Source of the DNA: CALHVX01 sp051027215
Lineage (GTDB): Bacteria; Pseudomonadota; Gammaproteobacteria; Pseudomonadales; Azotimanducaceae
Direction: 5' to 3'
Length of the DNA stretch: 22,473 bases
NCBI GenBank assembly: GCA_051027215.1
Contig: JBPCXR010000082.1
Span: forward strand, 1 to 22,473
A model generated the notes under the pieces. That model saw only the letters and a program-made list of their open reading frames with translations, did no database searches and had not been told where the DNA came from. The number at the start of each line of letters is the position of its first letter. Position 1 is the stretch's first letter. Positions 7,291-14,780 of the stretch are shown here, piece by piece. A program made the position numbers and the translations under genes.

Positions 7291-9093
7291 ATGTCGCAAG
7301 TTGCCCATGATGCTCTGGATTTCGTCCCCCCCGCTGAAGTGGAGGAGATGGAGCTCTACCATCCGAAAACCTGGATTGGCAAATACGTTTGGAGCCAAGA
7401 CGCGAAGGTTATCGCCATTCAATACAGCATTACGGCAATTGCCATTGGCCTAGTTGCCCTGGTGTTGTCCGTGATGATGCGATTGCAAATCGGATTTCCT
7501 AACAGTTTTACCATGATTGATCCCACGAACTACCTGCAGTTCGTCACCATGCACGGGATGATCATGGTGATCTATTTGTTAACGGCTTTGTTCCTCGGCG
7601 GCTTCGGAAACTATTTGATTCCGCTCATGGTCGGCGCTCGAGACATGGTCTTTCCCTACGTGAACATGATCAGCTATTGGGTATACCTGTTTGCCGTCCT
7701 GCTGCTGGTGGCCAGCTTCTTCGTTCCAGGTGGCTCGACCGGGGCCGGTTGGACCTTGTACCCACCCCAGGCCATCAGCCCGGGCACGCCAGGCATAGAT
7801 GGCGGCATCATCCTAATGCTGCTGTCGCTGTCGTTCTTCATCATCGGCTTCACCATGGGCGGATTGAACTATGTGGTGACTGTCCTCCAAGCCCGCACCC
7901 GTGGCATGTCGCTGATGCGCTTGCCGCTGACGATCTGGGGCATCTTCATGGCCACTGTCCTGGCATTGCTGGCGTTCCCTGCCCTCTTTGTAAGCTGCAT
8001 CATGATGCTGCTTGACCGCTTGCTGGGCACCAGCTTCTTCATGCCAGCCATGATTTCCCTCGGCGAGCAAACCAGCTACGACGGCGGCAGCCCGGTACTG
8101 TTTCAGCATCTGTTTTGGTTCTTTGGGCATCCCGAAGTCTACATCGTCGCCTTACCCGCATTTGGCATTGTGTCCGACCTGCTGAGCACCCACGCACGTC
8201 GAGCAATCTTTGGCTATCGAATGATGGTATGGGCCATCGTTGGCATAGGAGCCCTCAGCTTTATCGTTTGGGCGCACCATATGTACGTCAGCGGCATGAA
8301 CCCCTACTTCGGATTCTTCTTCGCCACCACGACGCTCATCATCGCCGTGCCTACGGCGATTAAAGTCTATAACTGGGTGCTAACCTTGTGGCGCGGCAAC
8401 ATACGGCTGACCGTGCCTATGTACTTCGCCATTGGATTCATTTTCACTTTTGTCAACGGCGGCTTAACCGGACTGTTTTTGGGGAACGTCACCGTCGATC
8501 TGCCGTTGTCTGATACCTATTTCGTCGTTGCGCACTTCCACATGGTCATGGCGGTCTCGCCCATATTGGTGGTATTTGGTGCCATCTATCACTGGTACCC
8601 GAAGATAACCGGGCGGATGTTGAACGACACACTGGGCAAGATTCATTTCTGGATGACGTTCCTCGGCACCTACGCTATTTACTACCCCATGCACTACCTA
8701 GGCTTCGAAGGCATGCCGCGACGCTACTTCTCCTATGGCGACACGGCCTTCATCTCGGATTCAGCGCAAGATCTCAATGCCGCCATTAGTGTCGCAGCCA
8801 TTGTCGTCGCCTTCGCCCAGATATTTTTTCTCTACAACCTAGTGGTCAGTTACTACCGCGGGCGTGAGTCAGGGGGTAATCCGTGGGAGGCCACGACACT
8901 CGAGTGGCAGACGCCACACACCCCGCCGCGGCATGGAAATTTCGGTGAGGAACTGCCTTCGGTATATCGCTGGGCCTATGATTTTGGCGTACCCGGTGCT
9001 CCGCAAGACTATGTGCCGCAAAATGTCTCGCCTTCCGAACTCGAAGCGCAGGCAGCACGGTCAGCTGCAGAACCTGAGGAACGTCCCGGATGA
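7291..9093 (+). CDS. coxA: Cytochrome c oxidase subunit I (A-type heme-copper oxidase)
   Basis: 600 aa. It carries the catalytic heme-copper centre in the inner membrane. Ligands: low-spin heme H88 and H417; CuB H280, H329 and H330; high-spin heme H415. The cross-linked tyrosine Y284 and glutamate E282 lie in GHPEVY, which marks an A1-type proton-pumping enzyme. The D-channel is represented by N107, D118 and N125, and the K-channel by T355 and K358 (AVPTAIK). The C-terminal NPWEATTLEWQTP segment is typical. A roughly 40-residue N-terminal arm and a longer tail explain the length above the common 530 or so residues. It starts six bases after subunit II behind CAGGGAG and overlaps the next gene by four bases. 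No key residue is missing. Confidence 0.97.
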   Translation: MSQVAHDALDFVPPAEVEEMELYHPKTWIGKYVWSQDAKVIAIQYSITAIAIGLVALVLSVMMRLQIGFPNSFTMIDPTNYLQFVTMHGMIMVIYLLTALFLGGFGNYLIPLMVGARDMVFPYVNMISYWVYLFAVLLLVASFFVPGGSTGAGWTLYPPQAISPGTPGIDGGIILMLLSLSFFIIGFTMGGLNYVVTVLQARTRGMSLMRLPLTIWGIFMATVLALLAFPALFVSCIMMLLDRLLGTSFFMPAMISLGEQTSYDGGSPVLFQHLFWFFGHPEVYIVALPAFGIVSDLLSTHARRAIFGYRMMVWAIVGIGALSFIVWAHHMYVSGMNPYFGFFFATTTLIIAVPTAIKVYNWVLTLWRGNIRLTVPMYFAIGFIFTFVNGGLTGLFLGNVTVDLPLSDTYFVVAHFHMVMAVSPILVVFGAIYHWYPKITGRMLNDTLGKIHFWMTFLGTYAIYYPMHYLGFEGMPRRYFSYGDTAFISDSAQDLNAAISVAAIVVAFAQIFFLYNLVVSYYRGRESGGNPWEATTLEWQTPHTPPRHGNFGEELPSVYRWAYDFGVPGAPQDYVPQNVSPSELEAQAARSAAEPEERPG

Positions 9094-9773
9094 GCTACAC
9101 CCTAGGATTCTTGGCGATACTCATGAGCGCAGTCGTCTGGTGGCTGGTGAAGCAGACGATCAATATCAGTCCGTGGGCGGCACAGACGTCGACCAATGCG
9201 GTCCGCGACGAAGGGGTGCGATCCCCATTCACCGCAGCGCCGCTAATCTCTGTAAAACTTGGCCTAGGTGTATTTCTGGCGGTGGTTACATCCCTGTTTG
9301 CACTGTTCATCAGCGCCTATTCCATTCGCATGGAGTACAGCGATTGGCGCCCCCTGACAGAGCCGAGCTTGTTGTGGATCAACAGCGCAGTGTTGATCTT
9401 CAGCAGCATCGCTTTGCAGTGGGCCTACAACAATGCTAGACGCGCAAATCTTACCAATGCGCGAGTGGGCGTGACGGCCGCAGCCCTAGGCACCCTTGGC
9501 TTTATTTTCGGGCAGGGGATCGCTTGGCAACAACTGTCCGGCGCAGGCTACTTCATACAAGGCAATCCAGCGAACGCGTTTTTCTACCTCCTAACCGGGC
9601 TGCACGCCGTACACTTAATCGGCGGATTAATCGCCTTGAATCGAACGTTGATTAAGGTCTGGAAGGGGCAGGATTCCGTAGCCATCTGTACCGGCATCGA
9701 GCTCTGCGCTGTGTACTGGCACTACCTGTTAGCAGTTTGGCTAGTTCTGTTCGGCATGTTACTGATGACCTAG
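9090..9773 (+). CDS. Cytochrome c oxidase subunit III-like protein, first copy
   Basis: 227 aa integral membrane protein with about six hydrophobic segments (near 4-22, 54-75, 92-110, 126-146, 161-183 and 205-225). The signature FFYLLTGLHAVHLIGG (about 165-180) and the closing YWHYLLAVWLVLF match subunit III of heme-copper oxidases, though the sequence is divergent. Its ATG overlaps the subunit I stop as ATGA, so the two are translationally coupled. It is followed by a second, different subunit III-like gene. The pair recalls CoxO and CoxP of the Bradyrhizobium coxMNOP cluster (family knowledge, from memory). Subunit III normally stabilises turnover near the D-channel; whether both copies sit in one complex is not known. 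Confidence 0.9.
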   Translation: MSYTLGFLAILMSAVVWWLVKQTINISPWAAQTSTNAVRDEGVRSPFTAAPLISVKLGLGVFLAVVTSLFALFISAYSIRMEYSDWRPLTEPSLLWINSAVLIFSSIALQWAYNNARRANLTNARVGVTAAALGTLGFIFGQGIAWQQLSGAGYFIQGNPANAFFYLLTGLHAVHLIGGLIALNRTLIKVWKGQDSVAICTGIELCAVYWHYLLAVWLVLFGMLLMT

Positions 9774-9815
9774 TACCCAAATAAGAGCCGTGGCGGCAAG
9801 GATGAGGAACGAAGC

Positions 9816-10526
9816 GTGAGCGATATCGCAGAGAGCAGCACACTAGCACCGGGACTAAAAGGGCTGGCCGCTGATTGGTCGTCTGATCAACAGGCTTTTA
9901 AGAACGTGCCCTGGGGCAAGGCGATGATGTGGATTTTTCTACTCAGCGACACATTCATCTTCTCTTGTTTCTTGGTTTCCTACATGACCGTGCGAATGTC
10001 GACAACGGTAGCCTGGCCCAACCCTAGTGAAGTGTTTGCGCTAACGGTTTTTGACGTTAGCGTACCGTTGCTCCTGATCGCCATCATGACATTCATTCTT
10101 ATTACCAGCAGCGGCACCATGGCCATGGCCGTGAAATTTGGCTATGAGAAAAACCGTAAAGCCACATTTTGGTTACTCATAGCCACGGCGTTTATGGGTG
10201 CAATGTTCGTTGGAATGCAAGCATTTGAGTGGACCAAGCTCATTATCGATGAAGGCGTGCGCCCTTGGGGCAACCCAATGGGTGCACCGCAATTTGGTTC
10301 GGTATTCTTCATGGTTACCGGATTCCACGGCACTCACGTGTCTATTGGCGTCATCTTTCTCATTATCGTCGCGATCAAAGTTCGCCGCGGCGATTTAGAC
10401 AACGAACGCCCCGGGTTTATGACAGGCCGTAAGGGGCGATACGAAATGGTAGAAACGATGGGCCTGTATTGGCACTTCGTCGACCTAGTTTGGGTCTTTA
10501 TCTTCGCGTTTTTCTATCTTTGGTAA
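9816..10526 (+). CDS. Cytochrome c oxidase subunit III-like protein, second copy
   Basis: 236 aa membrane protein. It starts with GTG at 9816, supported by GATGAGGA about eight bases upstream. The WGKAMMWIFLLSDTFIF segment (about 29-45), GFHGTHVSIGVIFLI (about 167-181) and the closing YWHFVDLVWVFIFAFFYLW are classical for subunit III, and closer to the canonical family than the copy before it. Hydrophobic segments lie near 32-55, 70-95, 110-130, 155-182 and 215-236. It comes 42 bases after the first copy and 31 bases before subunit IV, so all belong to one operon. It resembles CoxP-like or NorE-like proteins by length; the oxidase context decides for a subunit III role. Confidence 0.93.
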   Translation: MSDIAESSTLAPGLKGLAADWSSDQQAFKNVPWGKAMMWIFLLSDTFIFSCFLVSYMTVRMSTTVAWPNPSEVFALTVFDVSVPLLLIAIMTFILITSSGTMAMAVKFGYEKNRKATFWLLIATAFMGAMFVGMQAFEWTKLIIDEGVRPWGNPMGAPQFGSVFFMVTGFHGTHVSIGVIFLIIVAIKVRRGDLDNERPGFMTGRKGRYEMVETMGLYWHFVDLVWVFIFAFFYLW

Positions 10527-10557
10527 TCGATAAGACAGAGCATCTAGGGAACAATTC

Positions 10558-10905
10558 ATGTCTGCAGAAGGTCAACAACATCCGATCAGCATCTACTTCT
10601 GGATTTGGGGTCTGCTGTTCGTGCTCAGCGCATGCTCCTATGCGGTGGATTACGTGCAGTTTCAAGGTTATCTGCGCTGGACCTTAATCCTCATTTTTAT
10701 GATGCTTAAGGCGGGACTAATTGTCGCAATTTTCATGCATATGATGTGGGAGCGGCTGGCGATCGTGTACGCGATTCTGGTACCGCCCTTGGTGATCCTT
10801 GTGTTGATACTGCTAATGGCCCTGGAAGGGGACTACACAGCAGGTACACGCGAGATATTCTTTTCAGACTGGCGGAATTTTTTCGAACCCGTTAGCCCTC
10901 ACTAA
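10558..10905 (+). CDS. Cytochrome c oxidase subunit IV (prokaryotic COX4 family)
   Basis: 115 aa with three hydrophobic segments (about 9-31, 38-60 and 67-88). The stretch LKAGLIVAIFMHMMWE (around 52-67) is the conserved second helix of bacterial subunit IV (K...I...FMH...E). It is a small accessory subunit thought to help assembly or stability of the CuB site. AGGGA about seven bases before the ATG supports the start. It is the last gene of the oxidase operon; a repeat and hairpin region follows directly. Confidence 0.9.
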   Translation: MSAEGQQHPISIYFWIWGLLFVLSACSYAVDYVQFQGYLRWTLILIFMMLKAGLIVAIFMHMMWERLAIVYAILVPPLVILVLILLMALEGDYTAGTREIFFSDWRNFFEPVSPH

Positions 10906-10926
10906 GGGCACGACCATAAAGACCTT

Positions 10927-10968
10927 GCCGAGCTTAGACTGCCGAGCTTAGACTGCCGAGCCTAGAAA
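10927..10968. repeat. Three tandem 14-base repeats (GCCGAGCTTAGACT)
   Basis: Two exact copies (10927-10940 and 10941-10954) and a degenerate third (10955-10968, GCCGAGCCTAGAAA) lie right after the oxidase operon. Each copy begins with GCCGAGC, the left arm of the hairpin whose right arm GCTCGGC is at 10969-10975. The first copy could pair nine bases (TTGCCGAGC with GCTCGGCAA) and the other two eight. Confidence 0.85.
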
Positions 10969-10976
10969 GCTCGGCA
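10954..10976. terminator. Possible bidirectional terminator hairpin between oxidase operon and minus-strand cassette
   Basis: TGCCGAGC and GCTCGGCA form an eight-base-pair GC-rich stem with the loop CTAGAAA. It lies between convergent genes ending at 10905 (plus) and 11023 (minus), where a shared terminator is expected. No T-run follows on the plus strand, so intrinsic termination would be weak. Confidence 0.45.
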
Positions 10977-11002
10977 ATGGAGAAGTTCGAAACTACTTGC
11001 TA

Positions 11003-11024
11003 GCTGGGACTCACTGCTGGGACT
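11003..11024. repeat. Direct repeat of GCTGGGACT
   Basis: Two exact nine-base copies (11003-11011 and 11016-11024) are separated by CACT. The second overlaps the stop codon of the minus-strand gene that ends at 11023. Short and without known role; it may be a slippage product like the nearby 14-base repeats. Confidence 0.6.
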
Positions 11025-11592
11025 AAGGTAACGTCTCTCTGAGTAGCTTAGGCACGCTCTCCTGACCCTTCATGACCCAGTTCGGTGTGCCTCGCTCTGT
11101 GCCTGCCAGCTGCAACTTCGGATGCCGGCTGACGACTTCTTCGAGGACTTTTTCTTGATCGAGACCAACATCCACGAAGAAGATATGCTTTCCTTCGTTT
11201 AGCTGGTCCTCGAACCGCTTGAAATTGACGTTGGTTTTTTGAATGCCAATGAAACCGCCTTCCCAGGTGCAAAAGCCCAAGACAATGATCGATAGGAAGA
11301 TGAAGGGGATCCATCCAGCCGCAGTATCTGCCCAACCGGCAAAATAGGTGACGGCTAACACCGCAATGGCACCCCAAATGCCAACCACCGCACCAATCCA
11401 ACCTGAGTGCCAGAAGTCCTTCTTCATGAACGAGCTGACATCATGCAGATTGTGATGGTTTTCGGTCGCTGTATCGTCGAGGCTCAATACGTGGATGTGC
11501 GGCGTCGTTACCCCACGCTTTTCTAGTTCAATTTCTATGTTTTCTAGATCATCCAGATCATCACTGACGAAGTAGTGTCTTAACACTTTCAT
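11023..11592 (-). CDS. Two-helix membrane protein of unknown function (189 aa)
   Basis: 189 aa. Residues 1-55 form a soluble N-terminal part (DDLDDLENIEIELEKRGV, a likely helix, then a strand IHVLSL). Two membrane helices follow (about 63-85 and 93-117) and then a soluble C-terminal part (strand KHIFFVDVGL, helix EKVLEEVVSRHP). The soluble halves look like ferredoxin-fold or DUF1269-type regions, but I cannot name the family. Start chosen at 11592: GGGGAGGAG lies seven bases upstream, while the alternative ATG at 11610 sits on that ribosome binding site. It follows the 60-aa membrane protein gene by about 40 bases on the same strand, so they form a two-gene unit between the oxidase operon and ctaB. 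Confidence 0.8.
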   Translation of the reverse strand: MKVLRHYFVSDDLDDLENIEIELEKRGVTTPHIHVLSLDDTATENHHNLHDVSSFMKKDFWHSGWIGAVVGIWGAIAVLAVTYFAGWADTAAGWIPFIFLSIIVLGFCTWEGGFIGIQKTNVNFKRFEDQLNEGKHIFFVDVGLDQEKVLEEVVSRHPKLQLAGTERGTPNWVMKGQESVPKLLRETLP

Positions 11593-11599
11593 TAGTTTT

Positions 11600-11608
11600 C
11601 TCCTCCCC
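11600..11608 (-). promoter_or_regulatory. Ribosome binding site deciding the 189-aa protein start
   Basis: On the minus strand GGGGAGGAG ends seven bases before the ATG at 11592. It fixes that start instead of the ATG at 11610, which overlaps the site. Confidence 0.75.
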
Positions 11609-11634
11609 ATGCGACCGCCGTCATGCGCAAATGA

Positions 11635-11817
11635 CTATCCAAAGAACTGCCCAAAGAGCAAGTAGGCGGGAATACCAAACAAAAACCACAGCGCGAACGC
11701 TGTTACACCTATCGCGCCAATGACCTGGAGGAATCGCCAACTTCTACCTATTTCGCGCTTTGTATTCGGCGCGTCCTGATCGGATTCAGTATGTTGACCA
11801 TAGGCCAATTTCAACAA
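11635..11817 (-). CDS. Small single-helix membrane protein, unknown (60 aa)
   Basis: 60 aa: a polar, charged N-terminal part (about 1-28, rich in D, E, K and R), then one long hydrophobic stretch (about 30-59) ending FGQFFG. The start is a TTG at 11817; GGAGG lies five bases upstream on the minus strand. A second TTG at 11814 would have an eight-base spacing and is equally possible. An upstream ATG at 11821 is out of frame. The gene lies about 40 bases before the 189-aa membrane protein gene, suggesting cotranscription. Small proteins of this shape often bind larger membrane complexes; a link to the oxidase is suggested only by position. I do not recognise the family. Confidence 0.6.
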   Translation of the reverse strand: MLKLAYGQHTESDQDAPNTKREIGRSWRFLQVIGAIGVTAFALWFLFGIPAYLLFGQFFG

Positions 11818-11983
11818 TCATCCCTCCGGCACTCGCGGTCGCTGGATTCGAAATCAGAGCTTTGCGACATTTTAATAATACTGCTCATGGCCACTCTAAA
11901 CCACCAACTCGCTATAACCATTCATCGCACGAAAGGGGCCTAGAGTGACAAAAAGGTATATTCAGCTCTACTGTGGCAGCCGT

Positions 11984-12008
11984 TTGCCTTACAATTTGCC
12001 TATGCAAT
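11984..12008 (+). repeat. Tandem repeat TTGCCTTACAAT / TTGCCTATGCAAT upstream of ctaB
   Basis: Two nearly identical units of 12 and 13 bases lie 20-44 bases before the ctaB start. The first contains TACAAT (11990-11995), a five-of-six match to a -10 box, but there is no good -35 box at the right distance. It may be a promoter or a double binding site; this is a low-level inference. Confidence 0.4.
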
Positions 12009-12027
12009 AGCATCAGGAAATCCCCGT

Positions 12028-12921
12028 GTGAGCGAGTGGTTGGAGAGTCAAGCCAGTTGGCGAGACTACTTACAGATGTGCAAGCCACGGGTAGTGCTAT
12101 TGATGTTGCTGTGTGCAGTGGTGGGCATGTGCCTGGCAACACCTGGTGCTGTGTCCGTCGATGATCTCATCGTTTTGTCTGTCGGTATGGCTTTAGTGGC
12201 CGGCTCGGCGGCGGTCGTCAACCACGTCGCCGACGCCCAGATCGACGCGCGTATGGCGCGTACCCGATCGCGCCCAATACCCATGGGTCGAGTTAATTCC
12301 CAACAAGCTTTGCTGTTCTCTGCGGTCATAGGCATCGCTGGCGCCGTCATACTCTACGTCGGCATCAATCCGCTCACCGCCTGGCTGAACGTTGCGTCCT
12401 GGGTAGGTTATGGCCTCATCTACACCCTCTTTTTGAAGCGAGCAACACCGCAGAACATCGTCATCGGCGGCTTGTTCGGCGCCGCACCGCCGTTGTTCGG
12501 CTGGACTGCAGTGACCAATTCTCTCGATGCCGAGGGCATACTCTTGGTGCTGATCATTTTCGTTTGGACACCACCACACTTTTGGGCGCTGGCCTTAGAG
12601 CGCAAAGAAGATTATCGCCATGCGAACATTCCCATGCTTCCGATCACTCACGGCGATCGCGTGACCCGCGTGCACATCCTCGTGTATACGGTCCTGTTGT
12701 TCATCGTCAGCCTGCTGCCTTTCTTTATCAACATGTCTGGGTTGCTCTACCTCTTGGGAGCCATTGGCCTCGGGAGCGTATTCCTCTACTGGGCGATCGT
12801 CTTGCTCCAGAACAAGAGCGCTAGAGCGCCAATGGCCACTTTTCGTTACTCGATCTTCTATCTAGCGTGTCTATTTGCGTTCCTCCTCGTTGATCATTAT
12901 TTAGTCATTACGACTACCTGA
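12028..12921 (+). CDS. ctaB: Protoheme IX farnesyltransferase (heme O synthase)
   Basis: 297 aa polytopic UbiA-family prenyltransferase. It joins farnesyl diphosphate to heme B to give heme O, precursor of the heme A needed by the A-type oxidase upstream. The first Asp-rich motif (N65-HVAD-xQID, then ARMARTRSRP, residues 65-83) and the second loop (ERKEDYRHANIPMLPITHG, about 191-209) are both intact. About eight to nine hydrophobic segments fill the rest. The start is GTG at 12028 with AGGA nine to ten bases upstream. The heme A synthase (ctaA) that would complete heme A is not in the window. The gene is also called cyoE in bo3 operons; the aa3-type context favours ctaB. Confidence 0.95.
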   Translation: MSEWLESQASWRDYLQMCKPRVVLLMLLCAVVGMCLATPGAVSVDDLIVLSVGMALVAGSAAVVNHVADAQIDARMARTRSRPIPMGRVNSQQALLFSAVIGIAGAVILYVGINPLTAWLNVASWVGYGLIYTLFLKRATPQNIVIGGLFGAAPPLFGWTAVTNSLDAEGILLVLIIFVWTPPHFWALALERKEDYRHANIPMLPITHGDRVTRVHILVYTVLLFIVSLLPFFINMSGLLYLLGAIGLGSVFLYWAIVLLQNKSARAPMATFRYSIFYLACLFAFLLVDHYLVITTT

Positions 12922-12935
12922 TCGATCGAACAGAC

Positions 12936-13133
12936 ATGTTTCGACATAAAACTGTAGTCGCAAGCATTGTCATCACCACCTTTCTTGGCATCTTTGGCCT
13001 CATCGTCTATTTGGCAAGGAGCAGTATCATCAGTGTTGAAGAAGCGGGATTGCTTTCTGTGGCACTCATTGGACTGTATGTCGGCTGCGGAATTTTGATT
13101 GCACTATATCGACTGATCAGCAAGCTCGACTAG
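12936..13133 (+). CDS. Small two-helix membrane protein, unknown (65 aa)
   Basis: 65 aa with two hydrophobic segments (about 7-28 and 36-60), a short basic start (MFRHK) and a charged end (SKLD). It starts 14 bases after the ctaB stop on the same strand, so it is probably cotranscribed, although no clear ribosome binding site is visible. It is not similar to anything I can name. The topology (both ends probably cytoplasmic) and position suggest an accessory membrane protein, but an unrelated role is equally possible. Confidence 0.6.
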   Translation: MFRHKTVVASIVITTFLGIFGLIVYLARSSIISVEEAGLLSVALIGLYVGCGILIALYRLISKLD

Positions 13134-13189
13134 CATGCTTGCTGATCACTACGTGGCGTTTAAAAGGTAAACTATCTCGATGTCGCTCG

Positions 13190-14551
13190 ATGCCTACAAA
13201 GTTGCGTGATACACCGCTGAACAAATCGACATTGTTTTACTACGGTCTGGCCGATCTCCCGATCATGCTGACCATCATTCCCATGGCGATCTGGCTGTCG
13301 CGATTTTATACAGGCGATGTAGGACTCAGCCTGACTGCCGTAGCCAACATCTTATTGTTCGCCCGCTTGTTCGATGTCATCACCGATCCCATTGTTGGAT
13401 ATCTTAGCGACCGTACCCACACCCCCTGGGGCCGCCGCAAGCCATGGATCCTGGCTTCCGTACCGTTCCTGATGCTCGGCATCTATCGAGTATTCCTGCC
13501 GCCTGCCGGCGCCGACGTCTGGTATCTGTTCTGGTGGATGATGGTCTTGTGGCTGGGGTGGACCATGTTGATGATTCCTTACTATGCCTGGGCAGCAGAA
13601 CTCTCAGACGATTACAACGAACGCACACGCATCACCGGTTGGCGTGCCTTGATGGGTAGCGTCGGTGGTATCGCTGCCCAGCTCATTCCGTTTATCGCCT
13701 TGGTGGTATTCAGTTTTGGAGGCACGGCAAACGTCATGCAGTTGCTCGGCACTTGTCTGTTAGTACTGGTGCCCCTGTGTATCGGTTTAACCCTGTGGCG
13801 GGTTCCAGAAGTTCCATCTGAGCGTGGTTCCCAAGTAGCGCTCTGGGCGGGATTGCGACTGATGTGGAACAACGCCCCTTTCAAGCGCCTTGTGTTCGGT
13901 TTCGTGCTGTCTTCCACCGGGTTGGCCATTGTCATGCCCCTGTATATTTTCTATGTCGAATTCATCGTTGTGGAGTCACCAGCGAACGTACCCTACCTGG
14001 TCATCATCAGTTCCATCGCAGGGTTTCTAGCGATCCCATGTTGGGTTTGGCTGTCCAAACGCATCAGCAAACATCGAGCCTGGATTTCTGGGCTACTCAT
14101 GCTGGCAACGTTCAGCCCTGTGTACTTGTTGCTAGGACCCGGTGATTTCTGGGTCATGATGCCGTTCATCTTCCTCATGGGTTTTGCGACCGGATCTTTT
14201 CAAGCGCTTCCCAATTCAATGAAGGCCGATGTCATCGACTTAGACACCGTCCAGAGTGGCGAAAACCGAGCAGCCTTCTTCTTTTCCGCTTGGTCGTTGG
14301 TCATGAAAATGGCTTCCAGCCTTGGTGGCTGGATAGCGCTCCAGTCATTGGCGCTGTTCGGGTTCGACGCCGCCAATGGCGCACAGAACACACCGGAAGC
14401 CCTTATGGGTCTGCAGCTGACCATTGGTGTGTTGCCAGCATCGTTATTCGTACTGGCGGCAATCGTCATGTGGGGCTATCCGATCACCAAAGAACGTCAG
14501 CAACATATTCGTGCCCAGATCGATCAGCGCATGGCGTCCCAGGCACCGTAA
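13190..14551 (+). CDS. GPH-family (MelB-like) cation symporter of the MFS superfamily
   Basis: 453 aa, about 12 membrane helices. The helix II motif RLFDVITDPIVGYLSD keeps the two aspartates of the MelB sodium site (D62 and D66 here; D55 and D59 in MelB), followed by the cytoplasmic loop TPWGRRKPWIL. The later AELSDDYNERTRITGWR segment is also typical of glycoside-pentoside-hexuronide:cation symporters. In marine bacteria such proteins import sugars or other organic substrates; the substrate is not readable. The start is uncertain: the ATG at 13190 gives a natural N-terminus but has no ribosome binding site, and an in-frame TTG at 13139 adds 17 residues. AAAGG at 13164-13168 instead precedes a ten-codon frame from 13180. 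No enzyme for sugar breakdown is next to it. Confidence 0.88.
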   Translation: MPTKLRDTPLNKSTLFYYGLADLPIMLTIIPMAIWLSRFYTGDVGLSLTAVANILLFARLFDVITDPIVGYLSDRTHTPWGRRKPWILASVPFLMLGIYRVFLPPAGADVWYLFWWMMVLWLGWTMLMIPYYAWAAELSDDYNERTRITGWRALMGSVGGIAAQLIPFIALVVFSFGGTANVMQLLGTCLLVLVPLCIGLTLWRVPEVPSERGSQVALWAGLRLMWNNAPFKRLVFGFVLSSTGLAIVMPLYIFYVEFIVVESPANVPYLVIISSIAGFLAIPCWVWLSKRISKHRAWISGLLMLATFSPVYLLLGPGDFWVMMPFIFLMGFATGSFQALPNSMKADVIDLDTVQSGENRAAFFFSAWSLVMKMASSLGGWIALQSLALFGFDAANGAQNTPEALMGLQLTIGVLPASLFVLAAIVMWGYPITKERQQHIRAQIDQRMASQAP

Positions 14552-14641
14552 ATCTCCTACTGGTCGACGTCGGCGGATTGGAGTTACCGGGCTAGACAGG
14601 TGCGGTCCCAAAGACAGCCAACCCAATTTCCGGCATGATTT

Positions 14642-14671
14642 TTGACAATAGCGATGGTTTTACCCAGTAAT
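14642..14671 (+). promoter_or_regulatory. Candidate sigma-70 promoter for the DUF4124-protease gene
   Basis: A perfect TTGACA (14642-14647) is followed after 18 bases by AGTAAT (14666-14671), a four-of-six match to TATAAT. The protein start lies about 110 bases downstream. The region 14552-14780 has no convincing gene, consistent with a promoter and leader. Confidence 0.45.
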
Positions 14672-14780
14672 TCATCGTCTAGAAAAGCGCCAGCAAGCTC
14701 GGAAAAGCAACGCATCACAGATATATCCAACGGTAGTGCCAAAATTGAGCTTGCCGAAAGTGTACAACCGGAAACACGTG

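Noticed and set aside
8864..9439. Long frame of 191 codons across the subunit I / subunit III junction
   Set aside because: It lies in another frame over two genes with complete active-site motifs; a shadow.
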